Positions 34,373-46,247 are shown, counted from the first letter of the stretch. The stretch is 64,000 bases of DNA from JAWKZG01 sp041396125 (GCA_041396125.1 JAWKZG010000007.1:186001-250000); one strand, 5' to 3'. The notes: a model not told the origin generated them from the letters alone. Translations and numbers: made by a program.

Positions 34373-35707
34373 TTAAAGAATATAACGCGCCAAGTCCTGA
34401 TCCTGGACTAACTCGCCCAGATGATCGTCGACGTATTGCTGGTCGATGGTAATTACATCGCCGGAACGATCCGGGGCCTCGAAGGAAACGGTTTCCAGCA
34501 AACGTTCCAGCACTGTATGCAGGCGACGGGCACCGATATTTTCGGTTTGCTCGTTGACCTGATAGGCAATCTCGGCAATCCGGCGCACGCCGTCCGGGCT
34601 GAACGTCAGTTTGACGTCTTCGGTTTGCATCAACGCGGTATATTGTTCGGTCAGCGAGGCATCCGGCTCGGTCAGAATACGCACAAAGTCATCCACCGAC
34701 AGGGCTCGCAGCTCCACCCGTATAGGTAAGCGGCCCTGCAGTTCCGGGATCAGATCCGAGGGTTTGGCCAGATGAAAGGCACCGCTGGCGATGAATAATA
34801 TATGATCGGTGCGCACCATGCCGAATTTGGTGGATACCGTGCAACCTTCAACCAAAGGCAGCAAGTCTCGCTGTACGCCTTCACGGGATACATCCGGGCC
34901 GCCATATTCGCCCCGTTTAGCGACTTTGTCCAGTTCGTCGAGGAAGACAATTCCGTTTTGCTCGACATTTTCCACCGCACCCAGTTTGATCTCCTCTTCG
35001 TTGATCATTTTGGCGGCTTCTTCTTCCTGCAGGACTTTCAGGGCATCCTTGATTTTCAGCTTGCGGGTTTTGGTACGATTATTCGACAGATTGCTGAACA
35101 TATTCTGCAACTGCTGGGTCATTTCCTCCATACCGGGCGGGGCCATGATTTCCACCCCGATAGGGTTGGCCTGCAGTTCCACCTCAATTTCGCGCTCGTC
35201 CAGATCACCGCTCAGCAGCCGCTCACGCATTTTTTTGCGGGTTGAGGAATGATCCGGTTGCGGTGGCTCATTGCTGAAGCCGACGCTGCGTGGTGCGGGC
35301 AGCAGCACTTCCAGCACGCGTTCCTGAGCCGCTTCCTCGGCCCGGAAACGCACTTTATGCATCGCGTTTTCACGCGTCATTTTAACGGCGACATCGACCA
35401 GATCACGAATAATGGACTCGACATCGCGGCCAACATAACCCACCTCGGTAAATTTGGTCGCCTCAACTTTAATGAACGGCGCATTGGCCAGTCTGGCCAG
35501 ACGGCGGGCAATTTCGGTTTTACCGACCCCGGTGGGGCCGATCATCAGGATATTTTTGGGTGTGATCTCATTGCGCAGATCTTCGGCGACTTGCTGCCGC
35601 CGCCAGCGGTTGCGCAGCGCGATAGCGACAGCGCGTTTGGCGGAATTCTGGCCGATGATGTGTTTGTCGAGCTCTTGCTCAATCTCGCGCGGGGTCATAG
35701 AGGACAT
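34373..35707 (-). CDS. hslU: ATP-dependent protease ATPase subunit HslU
   Basis: 444 residues from MSSMTPREIEQELDKHIIGQ. HslU is the AAA+ unfoldase that feeds substrates to HslV: Walker A IGPTGVGKTEIARRLA, the pore motif GYVGRD, the I-domain between about residues 110 and 235, Walker B IVFLDELDKVA, sensor residues in SGAFHLAKPSDLIPELQGRL and the C-terminal tail LARYIL that docks into HslV. I put the start at 35707; a frame reaching 35767 adds residues that are not conserved. hslV precedes it by 25 bases on the same strand. Confidence 0.96.
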   Translation of the reverse strand: MSSMTPREIEQELDKHIIGQNSAKRAVAIALRNRWRRQQVAEDLRNEITPKNILMIGPTGVGKTEIARRLARLANAPFIKVEATKFTEVGYVGRDVESIIRDLVDVAVKMTRENAMHKVRFRAEEAAQERVLEVLLPAPRSVGFSNEPPQPDHSSTRKKMRERLLSGDLDEREIEVELQANPIGVEIMAPPGMEEMTQQLQNMFSNLSNNRTKTRKLKIKDALKVLQEEEAAKMINEEEIKLGAVENVEQNGIVFLDELDKVAKRGEYGGPDVSREGVQRDLLPLVEGCTVSTKFGMVRTDHILFIASGAFHLAKPSDLIPELQGRLPIRVELRALSVDDFVRILTEPDASLTEQYTALMQTEDVKLTFSPDGVRRIAEIAYQVNEQTENIGARRLHTVLERLLETVSFEAPDRSGDVITIDQQYVDDHLGELVQDQDLARYIL

Positions 35708-35732
35708 ACGAAAACCTTCTGTAAAATGTACG

Positions 35733-36287
35733 CTACTGCGTGGCGGACTCGCTACCCAGTTCTTCAATGGTCAGCTGCTGATTGGTATAAATGCAGATAT
35801 CGGCTGCAATATTCAGGGCGTTGACAACGATGTCGCGTGCATTCAGTTCGGTGTGATCCAGCAATGCCCGCGCCGCGGCGGTCGCAAACGATCCCCCTGA
35901 ACCGATGGCTGCAAGATCGTGTTCGGGTTCGATGACATCACCGTTCCCGGATAAGGTCAGCAGGGTCTCTTCGTCGGCTACAATCAACAGTGCTTCCAGC
36001 CGTCGCAGCGCCCGATCAGTACGCCAGTCTTTGGCCAGTTCGACAGCGGAGCGGGTCAGATTACCGCTGTGTTTTTCCAGTTTGGCCTCGAAGCGTTCAA
36101 ACAGCGTGAAGGCGTCTGCAGTACCGCCGGCAAAACCGGCAATCACTTTGCCCTGGTATAAACGTCTGACTTTACGGGCATTGCCTTTCAGTACGGTGTT
36201 ACCCAGACTGACCTGGCCATCGCCGCCAATCACGACCCGGCCATTGCGGCGCACGGCAAGTATGGTCGTTCCTCGGAATTGTTCCAT
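35733..36287 (-). CDS. hslV: ATP-dependent protease peptidase subunit HslV
   Basis: 184 residues. After removal of the short propeptide the catalytic Thr is at GTTILAVRR; GGDGQVSLGN, AGFAGGTADAFTL and AIGSGGSFATAAARAL are family hallmarks, and the chain ends SESATQ. It forms the proteolytic core of the HslUV complex. It is the first gene of the leftward hslV-hslU-DUF971-ubiE-ubiJ-ubiB run; its promoter must lie at 36288 onwards, where I do not see a clear heat-shock promoter. Confidence 0.96.
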   Translation of the reverse strand: MEQFRGTTILAVRRNGRVVIGGDGQVSLGNTVLKGNARKVRRLYQGKVIAGFAGGTADAFTLFERFEAKLEKHSGNLTRSAVELAKDWRTDRALRRLEALLIVADEETLLTLSGNGDVIEPEHDLAAIGSGGSFATAAARALLDHTELNARDIVVNALNIAADICIYTNQQLTIEELGSESATQ

Positions 36288-36443
36288 GAAAATCCTCTCT
36301 ACGTCGTTTCTCTCAGCAATATGAGGAGTCTGTTAGCCAATTGCAAGAGCCTGACAGCAAGACGCCAACTGCAAGAGCAAGAGCCCGGATCAAAAAATAG
36401 CGATAGCAGAGCAGGTAGAAGCGGTCACCCCCACGCCCAGTTC

Positions 36444-36480
36444 GTCATTCCCGCGCAGGCGGGAATCCAGAAATGCTTAA
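36444..36480. repeat. dRS3-like intergenic palindrome (ATTCCC-N8-GGGAAT)
   Basis: A palindromic element reading GTCATTCCCGCGCAGGCGGG, then AATCCAGAAATGCTTAA, fits the widely dispersed ATTCCC-N8-GGGAAT family; TTCCCGC pairs with GCGGGAA around a GCAG-type loop. A second, degenerate copy with the same flank TCCAGAAATGCTTAA is at 52362-52403. Confidence 0.75.
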
Positions 36481-36547
36481 AGCGCAGCAAAATGCTGCAA
36501 ACCTATCCGCGCTATGTATGAGTTCGTGCTGAGGGCAAAAAAAGCCC

Positions 36548-36587
36548 AAAAAAAAGCCCCGGTGTTTGGGGGAAGGCACCGGGGGCT
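36548..36587 (-). terminator. Rho-independent terminator of the candidate sRNA/polA transcript
   Basis: On the minus strand GCCCCCGGTG pairs with CACCGGGGC around a C-rich loop, and TTTTTTTT follows directly (plus-strand A-run 36548-36555). It is a textbook intrinsic terminator for leftward transcripts and can end both the small RNA and polA read-through. Confidence 0.85.
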
Positions 36588-36662
36588 AAATCGTGCCCGG
36601 CTTTGTTAAGCCGGGGATGCCCGCTTAGGGAGAGAAGCGGGCGAGCACAGCGCGTTGCACTC
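36548..36662 (-). ncRNA. Candidate Spot 42/ErsA-like small RNA downstream of polA
   Basis: Read leftward, about 115 bases form three stem-loops: GCCCGCTT/AAGCGGGC (36619-36642) with a loop containing CUCUCCCU, CCCCGGCTT/AAGCCGGG (about 36595-36616), and a terminator whose stem encloses CCUUCCCCCAAA and ends in eight U's (36555-36548). C-rich loops suited to pairing with ribosome-binding sites, Hfq-type terminator and position directly downstream of polA on the same strand match Spot 42 of enterics and ErsA of Pseudomonas, which occupy this site. An extracytoplasmic-sigma-like promoter precedes it. Without an alignment I call the synteny and structure, not sequence homology. Confidence 0.6.
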
Positions 36663-36668
36663 TGATCA

Positions 36669-36698
36669 TATAGAGTACAAAGACTGAAAAAAGTTTCC
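36669..36698 (-). promoter_or_regulatory. Candidate sigma-E/AlgU-type promoter for the sRNA
   Basis: On the minus strand GGAAACTT (36698-36691) and TCTATA (36674-36669) are 16 bases apart, close to the GGAACTT-N16-TC consensus of extracytoplasmic sigma-E/AlgU promoters. ErsA of Pseudomonas is known to be driven by this sigma factor. A start at about 36662 would give the ~115-base RNA. Inference only. Confidence 0.4.
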
Positions 36699-36833
36699 AT
36701 TTCATTTTGTTAACGCTTGTTAATCCAAAGATTAAGGACAATAACCTGATACTGTCAGAGGCCGAAAACAGGGTGTGGAACAGCCATGGCTGACGGCTTT
36801 GCCGAGGTACTTCACGGTATTTTTAATGGGCGT

Positions 36834-39538
36834 TTAATGAGCCTCATCCCAGTTCAGCCCGGTACCAATTTCGACCTCAAGCGGTGTGCGCAGTTCGGCA
36901 GCACCCGTCATTTTTTCCTGGATTAAATCATGGGCCTCTTGCAGACAGTCTTCGGCAACCTCGAAGACTAACTCGTCATGTACCTGCATGATCATGCGCA
37001 CGTCCAGCTGGTGCTCGCTGATAGCCTGATCAACGGCCAGCATGGCGCGTTTTATGATGTCCGCTGCGGTACCTTGCATTGGCGCATTGATAGCGGTGCG
37101 CTCGGCTGCCTGGCGGCGTTGTGCATTGCGAGTTTTTATCTCGGGCAGGTATAGGCGGCGGCCAAACACGGTTTCCACATAGCCTTGCTCAGCGGCGTGC
37201 TGACGGGTCTCGTCCATATATTTTTTCACGCCGGGATAGCGCTCGAAATAAAGATCGACATAAGCCTGTGCATTATTGCGCGTCAAATTCAGCTGGCGTC
37301 CCAGGCCAAAAGCCGACATACCGTAAATCAGACCGAAATTAATCGCCTTGGCAGCCCGCCGCTGGTCGCTGCTGACCGACTCGGGAGGGGTATTGAACAC
37401 TTCTGCAGCCGTCGCACGATGGATATCCTCGCCACGCTCAAACGCCGCCAGCAGGCGCTGATCACCCGACAAATGCGCCATGATGCGCAATTCGATCTGG
37501 GAATAATCTGCTGCCAGAATGACATAACCGGGTGGGGCGATAAACGCTTGGCGGATGCGCCGTCCTTCGGCACTGCGGATCGGAATATTCTGCAGATTGG
37601 GGTCCGAGGACGACAGTCTTCCGGTGCTGGTAACTGCCTGATGGTACGAGGTATGTACCCGACCTGTGCGCGGGTTGATCTGGCCAGGCAATTTGTCAGT
37701 GTAGGTGGATTTTAGTTTGGCCAGCCCGCGGTGTTCGAGAATAACCCGCGGCAGCGGATAGTCGGGCGCGAGTTCCTCCAGCACTTCTTCGGCGGTGGAA
37801 GGCTGTCCGGTCGGGGTTTTCTTGACCACAGGCAGGCCCATCTGCTCGAATAAAATCTGTTGCAATTGCTTGGGCGAGCCCAGATTAAAACGCTGTCCGG
37901 CAATCTCATAGGCTTCCTGTTCCAGTGCGTTAAGCCGCTTGGCCAGATCGCTGCTGTGCTGGCGCAAGCGCTCCGCATCGACCAGAACCCCGGTGTGTTC
38001 AATGCGTGCGAGCAGGGGAACCAGCGGGATTTCCAGCGTTTCATACAGTGCGGTCAGCGGCGCGGATTGTTGCAGCTCTGGCCACAGGCGCTGATGCAGA
38101 CGCAAAGTAATATCAGCATCCTCGGCGGCATACGGGCCGGCCTGCTCGATGCTGATATCGTTGAAATGCAGTTGTTTGCTGCCTTTGCCGGCGATGTCTT
38201 CATAGCGGATAGTGCGCACATCCAGATAATGCCAGGCCAGCGAGTCCATATCGTGCCGACTGCCGGTGGAATTGAGCACGTAGGACTGCAGCATGGTGTC
38301 ATGCTGAATACCTGCCAGATTGACGCCATGGTTGTGCAGCACATGCCAGTCGTATTTCAGATTCTGGCCCAGTTTGGCTTTGGCCGGATCTTCCAGCAAT
38401 GCCCGCAAGGCTTCCAGCACCTGCTGTCGGTCCAGTTGTTCGGGTGCACCGGGTAATCGTGCATCAGCGGTACATAAGCCGCTTCACCGGCCTGCACGCT
38501 GAACGACAGACCGACCAGCTCGGCCTGCATATAATCCAGACTGGTGGTTTCGGTATCGAAAGCGAACAGCTCGGCCTGTTGCAGGCGCTGCAGCCAGTGT
38601 TCGAGAGCCGATTGCTCGGTAACAATCTGATAATCCGTATCTGCCGCCGGGCCGGCCGCAGCGGTGTCGTCAATGCCGTTGGCGTTATCACTGTCATCCA
38701 GCTGGCGCAACCAGGTTTTGAAGCCATAGCGCTGGTAAAAACCGCGCAAGGCTTTGGTATCAGGCGGGCGCGGTTGCAACTCAGCAGGTTCGAGCGGCAG
38801 ATCGAGCTGGCAGTCAATGGTAGCCAGTCGGTGCGACAAATCGAGTTGATCCAGATTGGCGCGCAGTTTTTCGCCGACTTTGCCTTTAATCTGATCCGCC
38901 TGCTCAATGATCGCGGATAAGGAACCGTATTGCTGCAACCATTTGACCGCGGTTTTCGGGCCGACCCCCGGTACCCCCGGAATATTGTCGGAACTGTCAC
39001 CCATCAGGGCCAGCAAATCGATGATGCGCTCGGGCGGTACGCCGAATTTGTGTTCGACACCGGCCGCGTCCAGCCGCAGGTCTTTCATCGTGTCCAGTAA
39101 CTGGATATGATCATTGACCAATTGCGCCATATCTTTATCGCCGGTCACAATCAGGACGGGTGTACCAGCGCTGGCGGCGCGCTGTGCCAGGGTGCCGATC
39201 ACGTCGTCCGCCTCTACCCCCTGGACACACAGTAGCGGCAGCCCCAAGGCTTCAACAATAGCGTGCAGTGGCTTGATCTGCACCGCCAGATCGTCCGGCA
39301 TCGGTGGCCGATGCGCCTTGTATTGCTCGAACAGCGCCGAGCGGAAAGTTTTGCCGGGGGCGTCGAATACCACGGCGATATGCTCAGGCTGAAAATCCGC
39401 CAAGAGCTTGCGCAGCATATTAAGGACACCGTAAAGTGCGCCGGTTGGCTCACCGTCGCTGTTGGTCAGTGGTGGCAAGGCATGATAAGCACGAAACAGG
39501 TAAGAAGAGCCGTCGATGAGTAATAAAGGTTTTTGCAT
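36834..39538 (-). CDS. polA: DNA polymerase I, one apparent frameshift
   Basis: Replication/repair polymerase with 5'-3' exonuclease (LLIDGSSYLFRAYHALPPLT, GDKDMAQLV), 3'-5' exonuclease-like (DTETTSLDYMQAELVGLSFS) and polymerase domains (RRAAKAINFGLIYGMSAFG, MIMQVHDELVFEV). The frame breaks near 38450: after MHDYP the reading frame gives non-family residues, while the other frame resumes at MLEALRALLEDPAKAKLGQN and DWHVLHNHGV. Adding one C to CACCGGG (making CACCCGGG) restores HDYPGAPEQLD and a normal 901-residue product. As polA is needed for normal growth, this is most simply a sequence indel rather than a real split. Downstream on the same strand lies the candidate sRNA. Confidence 0.9.
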
Positions 39539-39677
39539 GGTTGGTCGCCGTTTGATCTGTGCCCATTATCGCGCACTGGGATTGCGGCGCAAGCCAGTAA
39601 CAGTTCAGCTACAATATCCGCTATAGAAAGATCAACGCATTTATGTAAGCGTAATTAACCGCAGGAGAATACGATCC

Positions 39678-42008
<2,331 letters not shown>

Positions 42009-42070
42009 CTCTCAGATCGTTATCGGCTATAAACTGCTGGCTCAGCGCAAACCGACGGAGGGAAGTAACC

Positions 42071-42658
42071 ATGCGATGGAAATCAGCTACAGTCCACCGT
42101 GCGCTGTGGGCGGGAACGGCGTTGCTGGCCGGGTGTGCCAATCTGCCGCTGGCACTGGTGCCGGAAGGGACGCCGCATTTTGCTCTGGAAGAGGTTAATG
42201 GCCGGGTGCTGGTGACACGGGATACGGCGTATTTCGTGGCCAGTCCGGACACCGGGCTGGAGGTAGGTGACCGGGTAGTCAGTATGGACAATGCGGAAGC
42301 TTTGCTGCTGTTTACCCAAACCGATGAGCAGGGCGAACTACTGGGTGAACCCTGCCAGCTACGCTTACCGGCTTCGGCCCAGATCACTTTGCAAAGCTAC
42401 CGCGACTGTTTCGACGAGAACGCTATTGTGCTGAACAATGTCGTCGCGGAGCCTGCTGCCGAGGCGAATGGCGATACCGCCCAGCCGGCGGTGTCGGCTG
42501 GCAACGACAGCGAAACCGGTCAGGAGACCCCGAACCAGCCGGCTGCCGTGTCGGATGACGGTGAGACCAGAAATGTGCCCTTATCAGCCCGTTCCGGGAG
42601 CCGCGAGCTCAAGGTCAGCTGCGACGCTATCGGCCGCTCGGAGCGGTTAATGGTATGA
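42071..42658 (+). CDS. Predicted lipoprotein, unknown function (FecR-like fold possible)
   Basis: 195 residues with a lipoprotein signal: ALWAGTALLAGC lipobox, cysteine near residue 22. The middle (GRVLVTRDTAYFVASPDTG, VGDRVVSMDNAEALLLFTQ) has the look of a FecR-like domain, and residues about 125-175 are Pro/Ala/Asn-rich, probably disordered. A GGAGGGA ribosome site stands before the ATG at 42071. It follows the CoxL-like gene by 62 bases on the same strand and could share its transcript. I do not recognise a specific function. Confidence 0.75.
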   Translation: MRWKSATVHRALWAGTALLAGCANLPLALVPEGTPHFALEEVNGRVLVTRDTAYFVASPDTGLEVGDRVVSMDNAEALLLFTQTDEQGELLGEPCQLRLPASAQITLQSYRDCFDENAIVLNNVVAEPAAEANGDTAQPAVSAGNDSETGQETPNQPAAVSDDGETRNVPLSARSGSRELKVSCDAIGRSERLMV

Positions 42659-42946
42659 AGCCGAACCGGCGGCAACTTGTCTAAACGCCTGCTGTTTCAG
42701 TGCCCCGCAGCTTGGGCGCTGATAGGCTTCGCACTGCCTTGAAACGGTAAAACAAAACAGCAGCGCGCTGGCAGCCTCGGGTTTTTGAGGGGCGGCCAGC
42801 GGCTGGACCGGTCCGAATATTAAAAGGCTGCGTGGCGATGTTCCTGCGCGCTTACGGTACTTAGTATACCGGTACAGAGCCCAGCCATCCGGCAGTAAGG
42901 GCAAGTCGGCCTTTTGCGCCGGCCTGCCGTGTTGTTGCTGCGCTGT

Positions 42947-43777
42947 TTAATCCAGATTGAGATCTTCCGGCCGGGCATTATCGTGTACCACCGCACGCAG
43001 TGCCCGCATCAGTTGCAGAGGCTTACTGCTTTGCACGATATTCCGGCCAAACAGGATACCGGCCGCGCCGCTGCTTACCACATCACTGGCCAGTTGCAAC
43101 ACCTCGTTGTCATTGCCGATACTGGCGCCGCCGGCCACCAGAATGGGTGCCTGGGTGGAGTTGACGATACGGCTGAAAGAGTCGGTATCACCACTCCAGT
43201 CGGTTTTGATGATATCCGCGCCCAGTTCCGATCCGATCCGGGTATGCATGGCGACATAGCGGGGATCGAAGACATTGTCGGCCTGACCGTTGCGGGCTGC
43301 CATGGTCTCCACCACATGCAGGATGCCGAGTTTGCGGCATTGTGCGGCGACGCTGGCATAAATCTCGAAGTTCTCGGCCTCGATAGTGGAATCCAGATGA
43401 CCGACAAACAAATAGGTGATCACCGCGTCGACCCCTAATGCGACTGCGTCTTCCACGCTGGCAATCAGCCGGTTGTGGTTATGCTGGTAGCCGAGTTGCT
43501 CGGGGGCGCGCCACATGCTGGTCTGATCCAGCCGCAGAATGACGCTGGGAGCCTGTTTCGAGCTGAAACGATCGGCAAACTTCGACAGCATGCCAGGGGT
43601 CAGGATAATACCGTCAAGTTCGGCTTCCAGGGCATAGTCGATGATACGTCCGGGGTCTTCAAAGCCCTGGATCGGGCCCAGCATCATGCCATGATCAAAG
43701 GCCAGGCAGATTGCCCGGCCGGTATTATTAGAAAACATGCGGCCTAAGCGAATTTGCTTGCCAATATATCCGGTCAT
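42947..43777 (-). CDS. Class I aldolase, DeoC/LsrF/FbaB family
   Basis: 276 residues forming a TIM-barrel class I aldolase with AICLAFDHGMMLGPI (Asp28), GADIIKTDWSG with the Schiff-base lysine at 191, and the phosphate-binding VAGGASIGNDNEVL. It belongs to the family that includes LsrF and archaeal-type fructose-bisphosphate aldolase, so it may cleave a phosphorylated ketose or related keto compound. It is the last gene of the leftward ABC-DhaKL operon; its ATG overlaps the deoR-like stop (ATGA), which strongly ties it to that system. Substrate specificity is not readable. Confidence 0.85.
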   Translation of the reverse strand: MTGYIGKQIRLGRMFSNNTGRAICLAFDHGMMLGPIQGFEDPGRIIDYALEAELDGIILTPGMLSKFADRFSSKQAPSVILRLDQTSMWRAPEQLGYQHNHNRLIASVEDAVALGVDAVITYLFVGHLDSTIEAENFEIYASVAAQCRKLGILHVVETMAARNGQADNVFDPRYVAMHTRIGSELGADIIKTDWSGDTDSFSRIVNSTQAPILVAGGASIGNDNEVLQLASDVVSSGAAGILFGRNIVQSSKPLQLMRALRAVVHDNARPEDLNLD

Positions 43778-44556
43778 TTTTTCGACTCTCTGTTGAGCTG
43801 AACGATTTCGAGTTTGACCTGTTGTTCGAGCAGTGAGGCTTTAAGGTCTTCGCTCAAGCCATCATCGACGATGACCCGGTCAAACTCCCTGAGGTCGGCG
43901 AGACGGTTCAACGCCGACATGCTGAATTTATGCTGATCGACCAGCAGAACGCGTTGTTCGGCCACGGCCATCATGGCGCGTTTGACTTTCACCACTTGCT
44001 GGTTTTGGTTATAGGTAATCGTGCCGACCACCGCTGAGGCCGACATGAACAAGGTATTAATACGCAGTGACTCGATAATCTGCTCGGTGTACAAACCAAA
44101 AAAACCGTAGAAACGGCGGTTATAATTACCGCCCAATACGATCAGATCAATGCCGTCGACCTCGCGTACTGCATCGACCACAGACATGCCATTGGTGGCA
44201 ATAGTCAGTGGCAGGCTGGCGTTCAGATAATCGGTCAGCGCCAGCACGGTGGTCGACTCATCCATGAAAATGGACTGCCCAGGTTCGATATAACGGGCGG
44301 CATGCCGCGCAATAGCGTGTTTTTCACGCTGCCCCTGATGTACCCGGTAACGAAAATCGCTTTCAAACAGGGTTGAGGGCTCGGCTGTTGCACCGCCGCG
44401 GATTTTGCGCACTACACCCTGCCGCTGCAGTTCGTCCAGATCCCGGTGCACGGTCATCCGGCTAACGCCGAAGGTCGTCATCAGCTCATCGACCTGGGCG
44501 GCACCGGCTGCCAGGATGTAATGCATCAGTTTGCGGCGGCGGTTATCGGTGCTCAA
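43774..44556 (-). CDS. DeoR-family transcriptional regulator
   Basis: About 260 residues from a TTG start at 44556 (AAGGA at the right spacing just upstream). It has the DeoR winged helix (VDELMTTFGVSRMTVHRDLD) and a sugar-phosphate-binding SIS-like/DeoRC domain (DESTTVLALTDYLN, TNGMSVVDAVREV, LGGNYNRRFYGFFG, LVDQHKFSMSALN). A longer frame back to 44757 overlaps dhaL and is not conserved. It sits inside the operon between dhaL and the aldolase, so it is probably the operon's repressor, with a phosphorylated intermediate as effector. Confidence 0.88.
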   Translation of the reverse strand: MSTDNRRRKLMHYILAAGAAQVDELMTTFGVSRMTVHRDLDELQRQGVVRKIRGGATAEPSTLFESDFRYRVHQGQREKHAIARHAARYIEPGQSIFMDESTTVLALTDYLNASLPLTIATNGMSVVDAVREVDGIDLIVLGGNYNRRFYGFFGLYTEQIIESLRINTLFMSASAVVGTITYNQNQQVVKVKRAMMAVAEQRVLLVDQHKFSMSALNRLADLREFDRVIVDDGLSEDLKASLLEQQVKLEIVQLNRESKK

Positions 44557-44590
44557 ACCGTGTTCCTTGCCGCTATCACCAGCGCTGCCA

Positions 44591-45226
44591 TTATTCGGTA
44601 TGGACGAAGTCACGGCAGGCTTGCAGGATAATGCAGGTCGAAACGGCACCGGGGTCGGGGTGACCCAGGGAACGCTCGCCCAGTGTTTTGGCCTTGCCCA
44701 GGGTGGCGACCATATGACGGGTTTGCTCCAGACCAGCAGACGCTGCGGCGCTGACACGGTCCAGCACAGCCATCAGTCCGCCGCTGCTATCCGCCTCGGC
44801 AGCCTCGACGGCAGGCAATAGTACATCAACCATGGTTTTGTCGCCCGGTTGCGCCCGGCCCCGTGCCTGCACCCCATCCAGGCCGGCCCGCAGCATGCGG
44901 GTTAGCAGTGCTGCATCCAGCGTGTCAGCGTCTGTTGCGGCTTTTGCAGCACTGTTGAACAAGGTGCCGAACACCGCACCAGCCGCGCCGCCGGTATTGC
45001 TCATAATGGTCCGCCCGGTGATTTTGAACAGCTCACCGATGGTGCTGGATTCAGCGCCCGCCAGGGCTTGTTGTACGGCTTCAAAACCACGCGCCATACC
45101 GATGCCGTGATCGCCATCGCCGATAGCGCGATCTGCGTCGGTCAGCTGTTCTTTTGCTGCAATCACGCGTGCAGCGACCAGCAGCAGCATCTGTCGGACG
45201 CCGGCAGAATCAAGCTGTTCGCTCAT
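44591..45226 (-). CDS. dhaL: Dihydroxyacetone kinase, ADP/ATP-binding subunit DhaL
   Basis: 211 residues; the nucleotide-binding helical barrel is marked by DRAIGDGDHGIGMARGFEAV with the three Mg-ligand aspartates (32, 37, 39), NTGGAAGAVFGTLFN, and GDKTMVDVLLPA, plus LGERSLGHPDPGAVS near the C-terminus. In E. coli DhaL carries ADP and receives phosphate from DhaM; here no DhaM is encoded nearby, so it may use ATP or a remote DhaM. It follows dhaK by 4 bases and precedes deoR. Similar DhaKL pairs act as erythrulose or other short-ketose kinases. Confidence 0.9.
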   Translation of the reverse strand: MSEQLDSAGVRQMLLLVAARVIAAKEQLTDADRAIGDGDHGIGMARGFEAVQQALAGAESSTIGELFKITGRTIMSNTGGAAGAVFGTLFNSAAKAATDADTLDAALLTRMLRAGLDGVQARGRAQPGDKTMVDVLLPAVEAAEADSSGGLMAVLDRVSAAASAGLEQTRHMVATLGKAKTLGERSLGHPDPGAVSTCIILQACRDFVHTE

Positions 45227-45230
45227 ACGC

Positions 45231-46247
45231 CTAGCCCCGCAAACCGGTACGCATGAAGCCGAAAGAATCGGCGGGCTGATCCAGGCAGTTTTTTAACTCC
45301 TCGTCCAACGCCATCAGGGTGATGGAAAACCCAGCCATTTCCTGGGTGGTGACGAAACTGCCGATGTCGGTGCTGTGCACCACGATGCCCTGCTGTTCGA
45401 GGATTTGCCGGACCCGGCGGTTGACGATCAGCAGTTCCATCATGGTGGTGGCCCCCATATCGTTGATCAGCAGCGCCACTTCGGAACCGGCCGCCAGCGG
45501 CTGATCGGCCAGAATACGCGCCATCACATCGTCGACCAGAGCGTCAGCCGGTTTCATTTTTTCACGCGATACGCCGGGTTCACCGTGTGCACCCATGCCG
45601 ATCTCGATCTCGTCCTCGGCCAGCTCGAAAGTCAGCGCGCCGGTTTCCGGAATCGATCCGGCAGCGACGGCCACCGCCATGGAGCGGGTATTGTCGCGGG
45701 CTTTGGCGGTAATCCGGTAGGCCTCATCGAGCGTGGCAGCCTTGGCGGTGGCGGCTCCGGCTACTTTCAGTACCAGTGCGTCGCCCGCGATACCACGGCG
45801 TTCTTCGCAGCGTTCCGGTGGTGCCGAGGCGACATCGTCCCAGACCCGCACGGTACGGATGGCGATGCCGTCGTCCTCGGCCATTTCGGCGGCGATGTCG
45901 AAATTCATATTGTCACCGGCATAGTTGCCGTACACGTATAAAACGCCTTTGCCGCGGTGAACCGCCTGTGTCGCGGCCAGGATGACGTCCGGGCTGGGGG
46001 CGGCGAAAATATTGCCGCAGGCTGCGCCGTCAGCCATGTTCGGGCCGATAAAACCATGAAAAACAGGCTCATGACCGCTACCGCCGCCGATCAGCAGCGC
46101 TACTTTATCGTCCGGGATATCGGTTTTGATCAGCGCCGGCAAGCCGTCGATTTTATGTATCTGACCGTGGTAGGCGTAGATCAGGCCGTCCAGCAGTTCC
46201 GGCACAACCTGCTTTGGATCATTGATGATTTTTTTGGGGTTTGCCAT
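45231..46247 (-). CDS. dhaK: Dihydroxyacetone kinase, substrate-binding subunit DhaK
   Basis: 338 residues. The substrate site is intact: GGGSGHEPVFHGFIG (His59), GDNMNFDIAAEMA (Asp112), and the covalent hemiaminal-forming His221 in EIEIGMGAHGEPG. Together with DhaL it phosphorylates a small ketose such as dihydroxyacetone, erythrulose or a related compound. AAGGAGCAC precedes the ATG. It is in a leftward operon with an ABC importer, so its substrate is presumably imported or derived from an imported polyol. Confidence 0.92.
   Translation of the reverse strand: MANPKKIINDPKQVVPELLDGLIYAYHGQIHKIDGLPALIKTDIPDDKVALLIGGGSGHEPVFHGFIGPNMADGAACGNIFAAPSPDVILAATQAVHRGKGVLYVYGNYAGDNMNFDIAAEMAEDDGIAIRTVRVWDDVASAPPERCEERRGIAGDALVLKVAGAATAKAATLDEAYRITAKARDNTRSMAVAVAAGSIPETGALTFELAEDEIEIGMGAHGEPGVSREKMKPADALVDDVMARILADQPLAAGSEVALLINDMGATTMMELLIVNRRVRQILEQQGIVVHSTDIGSFVTTQEMAGFSITLMALDEELKNCLDQPADSFGFMRTGLRG

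Larger units (their letters stand above)
36288..36833. other. Intergenic region hslV-polA containing repeat and sRNA
   Basis: This 546-base stretch has no protein gene I believe. It holds a dRS3-like repeat (36444-36480) and a structured region with three hairpins and a terminator read leftward (36548-36662), listed separately as a candidate small RNA. The remainder, 36700-36830, has no distinct feature except a weak GC-rich dyad after the polA stop. Confidence 0.6.

Noticed and set aside
36512..36700. 62-codon minus-strand frame over the sRNA region
   Set aside because: It starts within the promoter-like elements and runs through three hairpins and the terminator; structure explains the region better than a peptide.
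38357..39538. PolA N-terminal fragment as a genuine stand-alone exonuclease protein
   Set aside because: The break is inside a domain and one added base joins it to the Klenow part at normal length; a real split is less likely.
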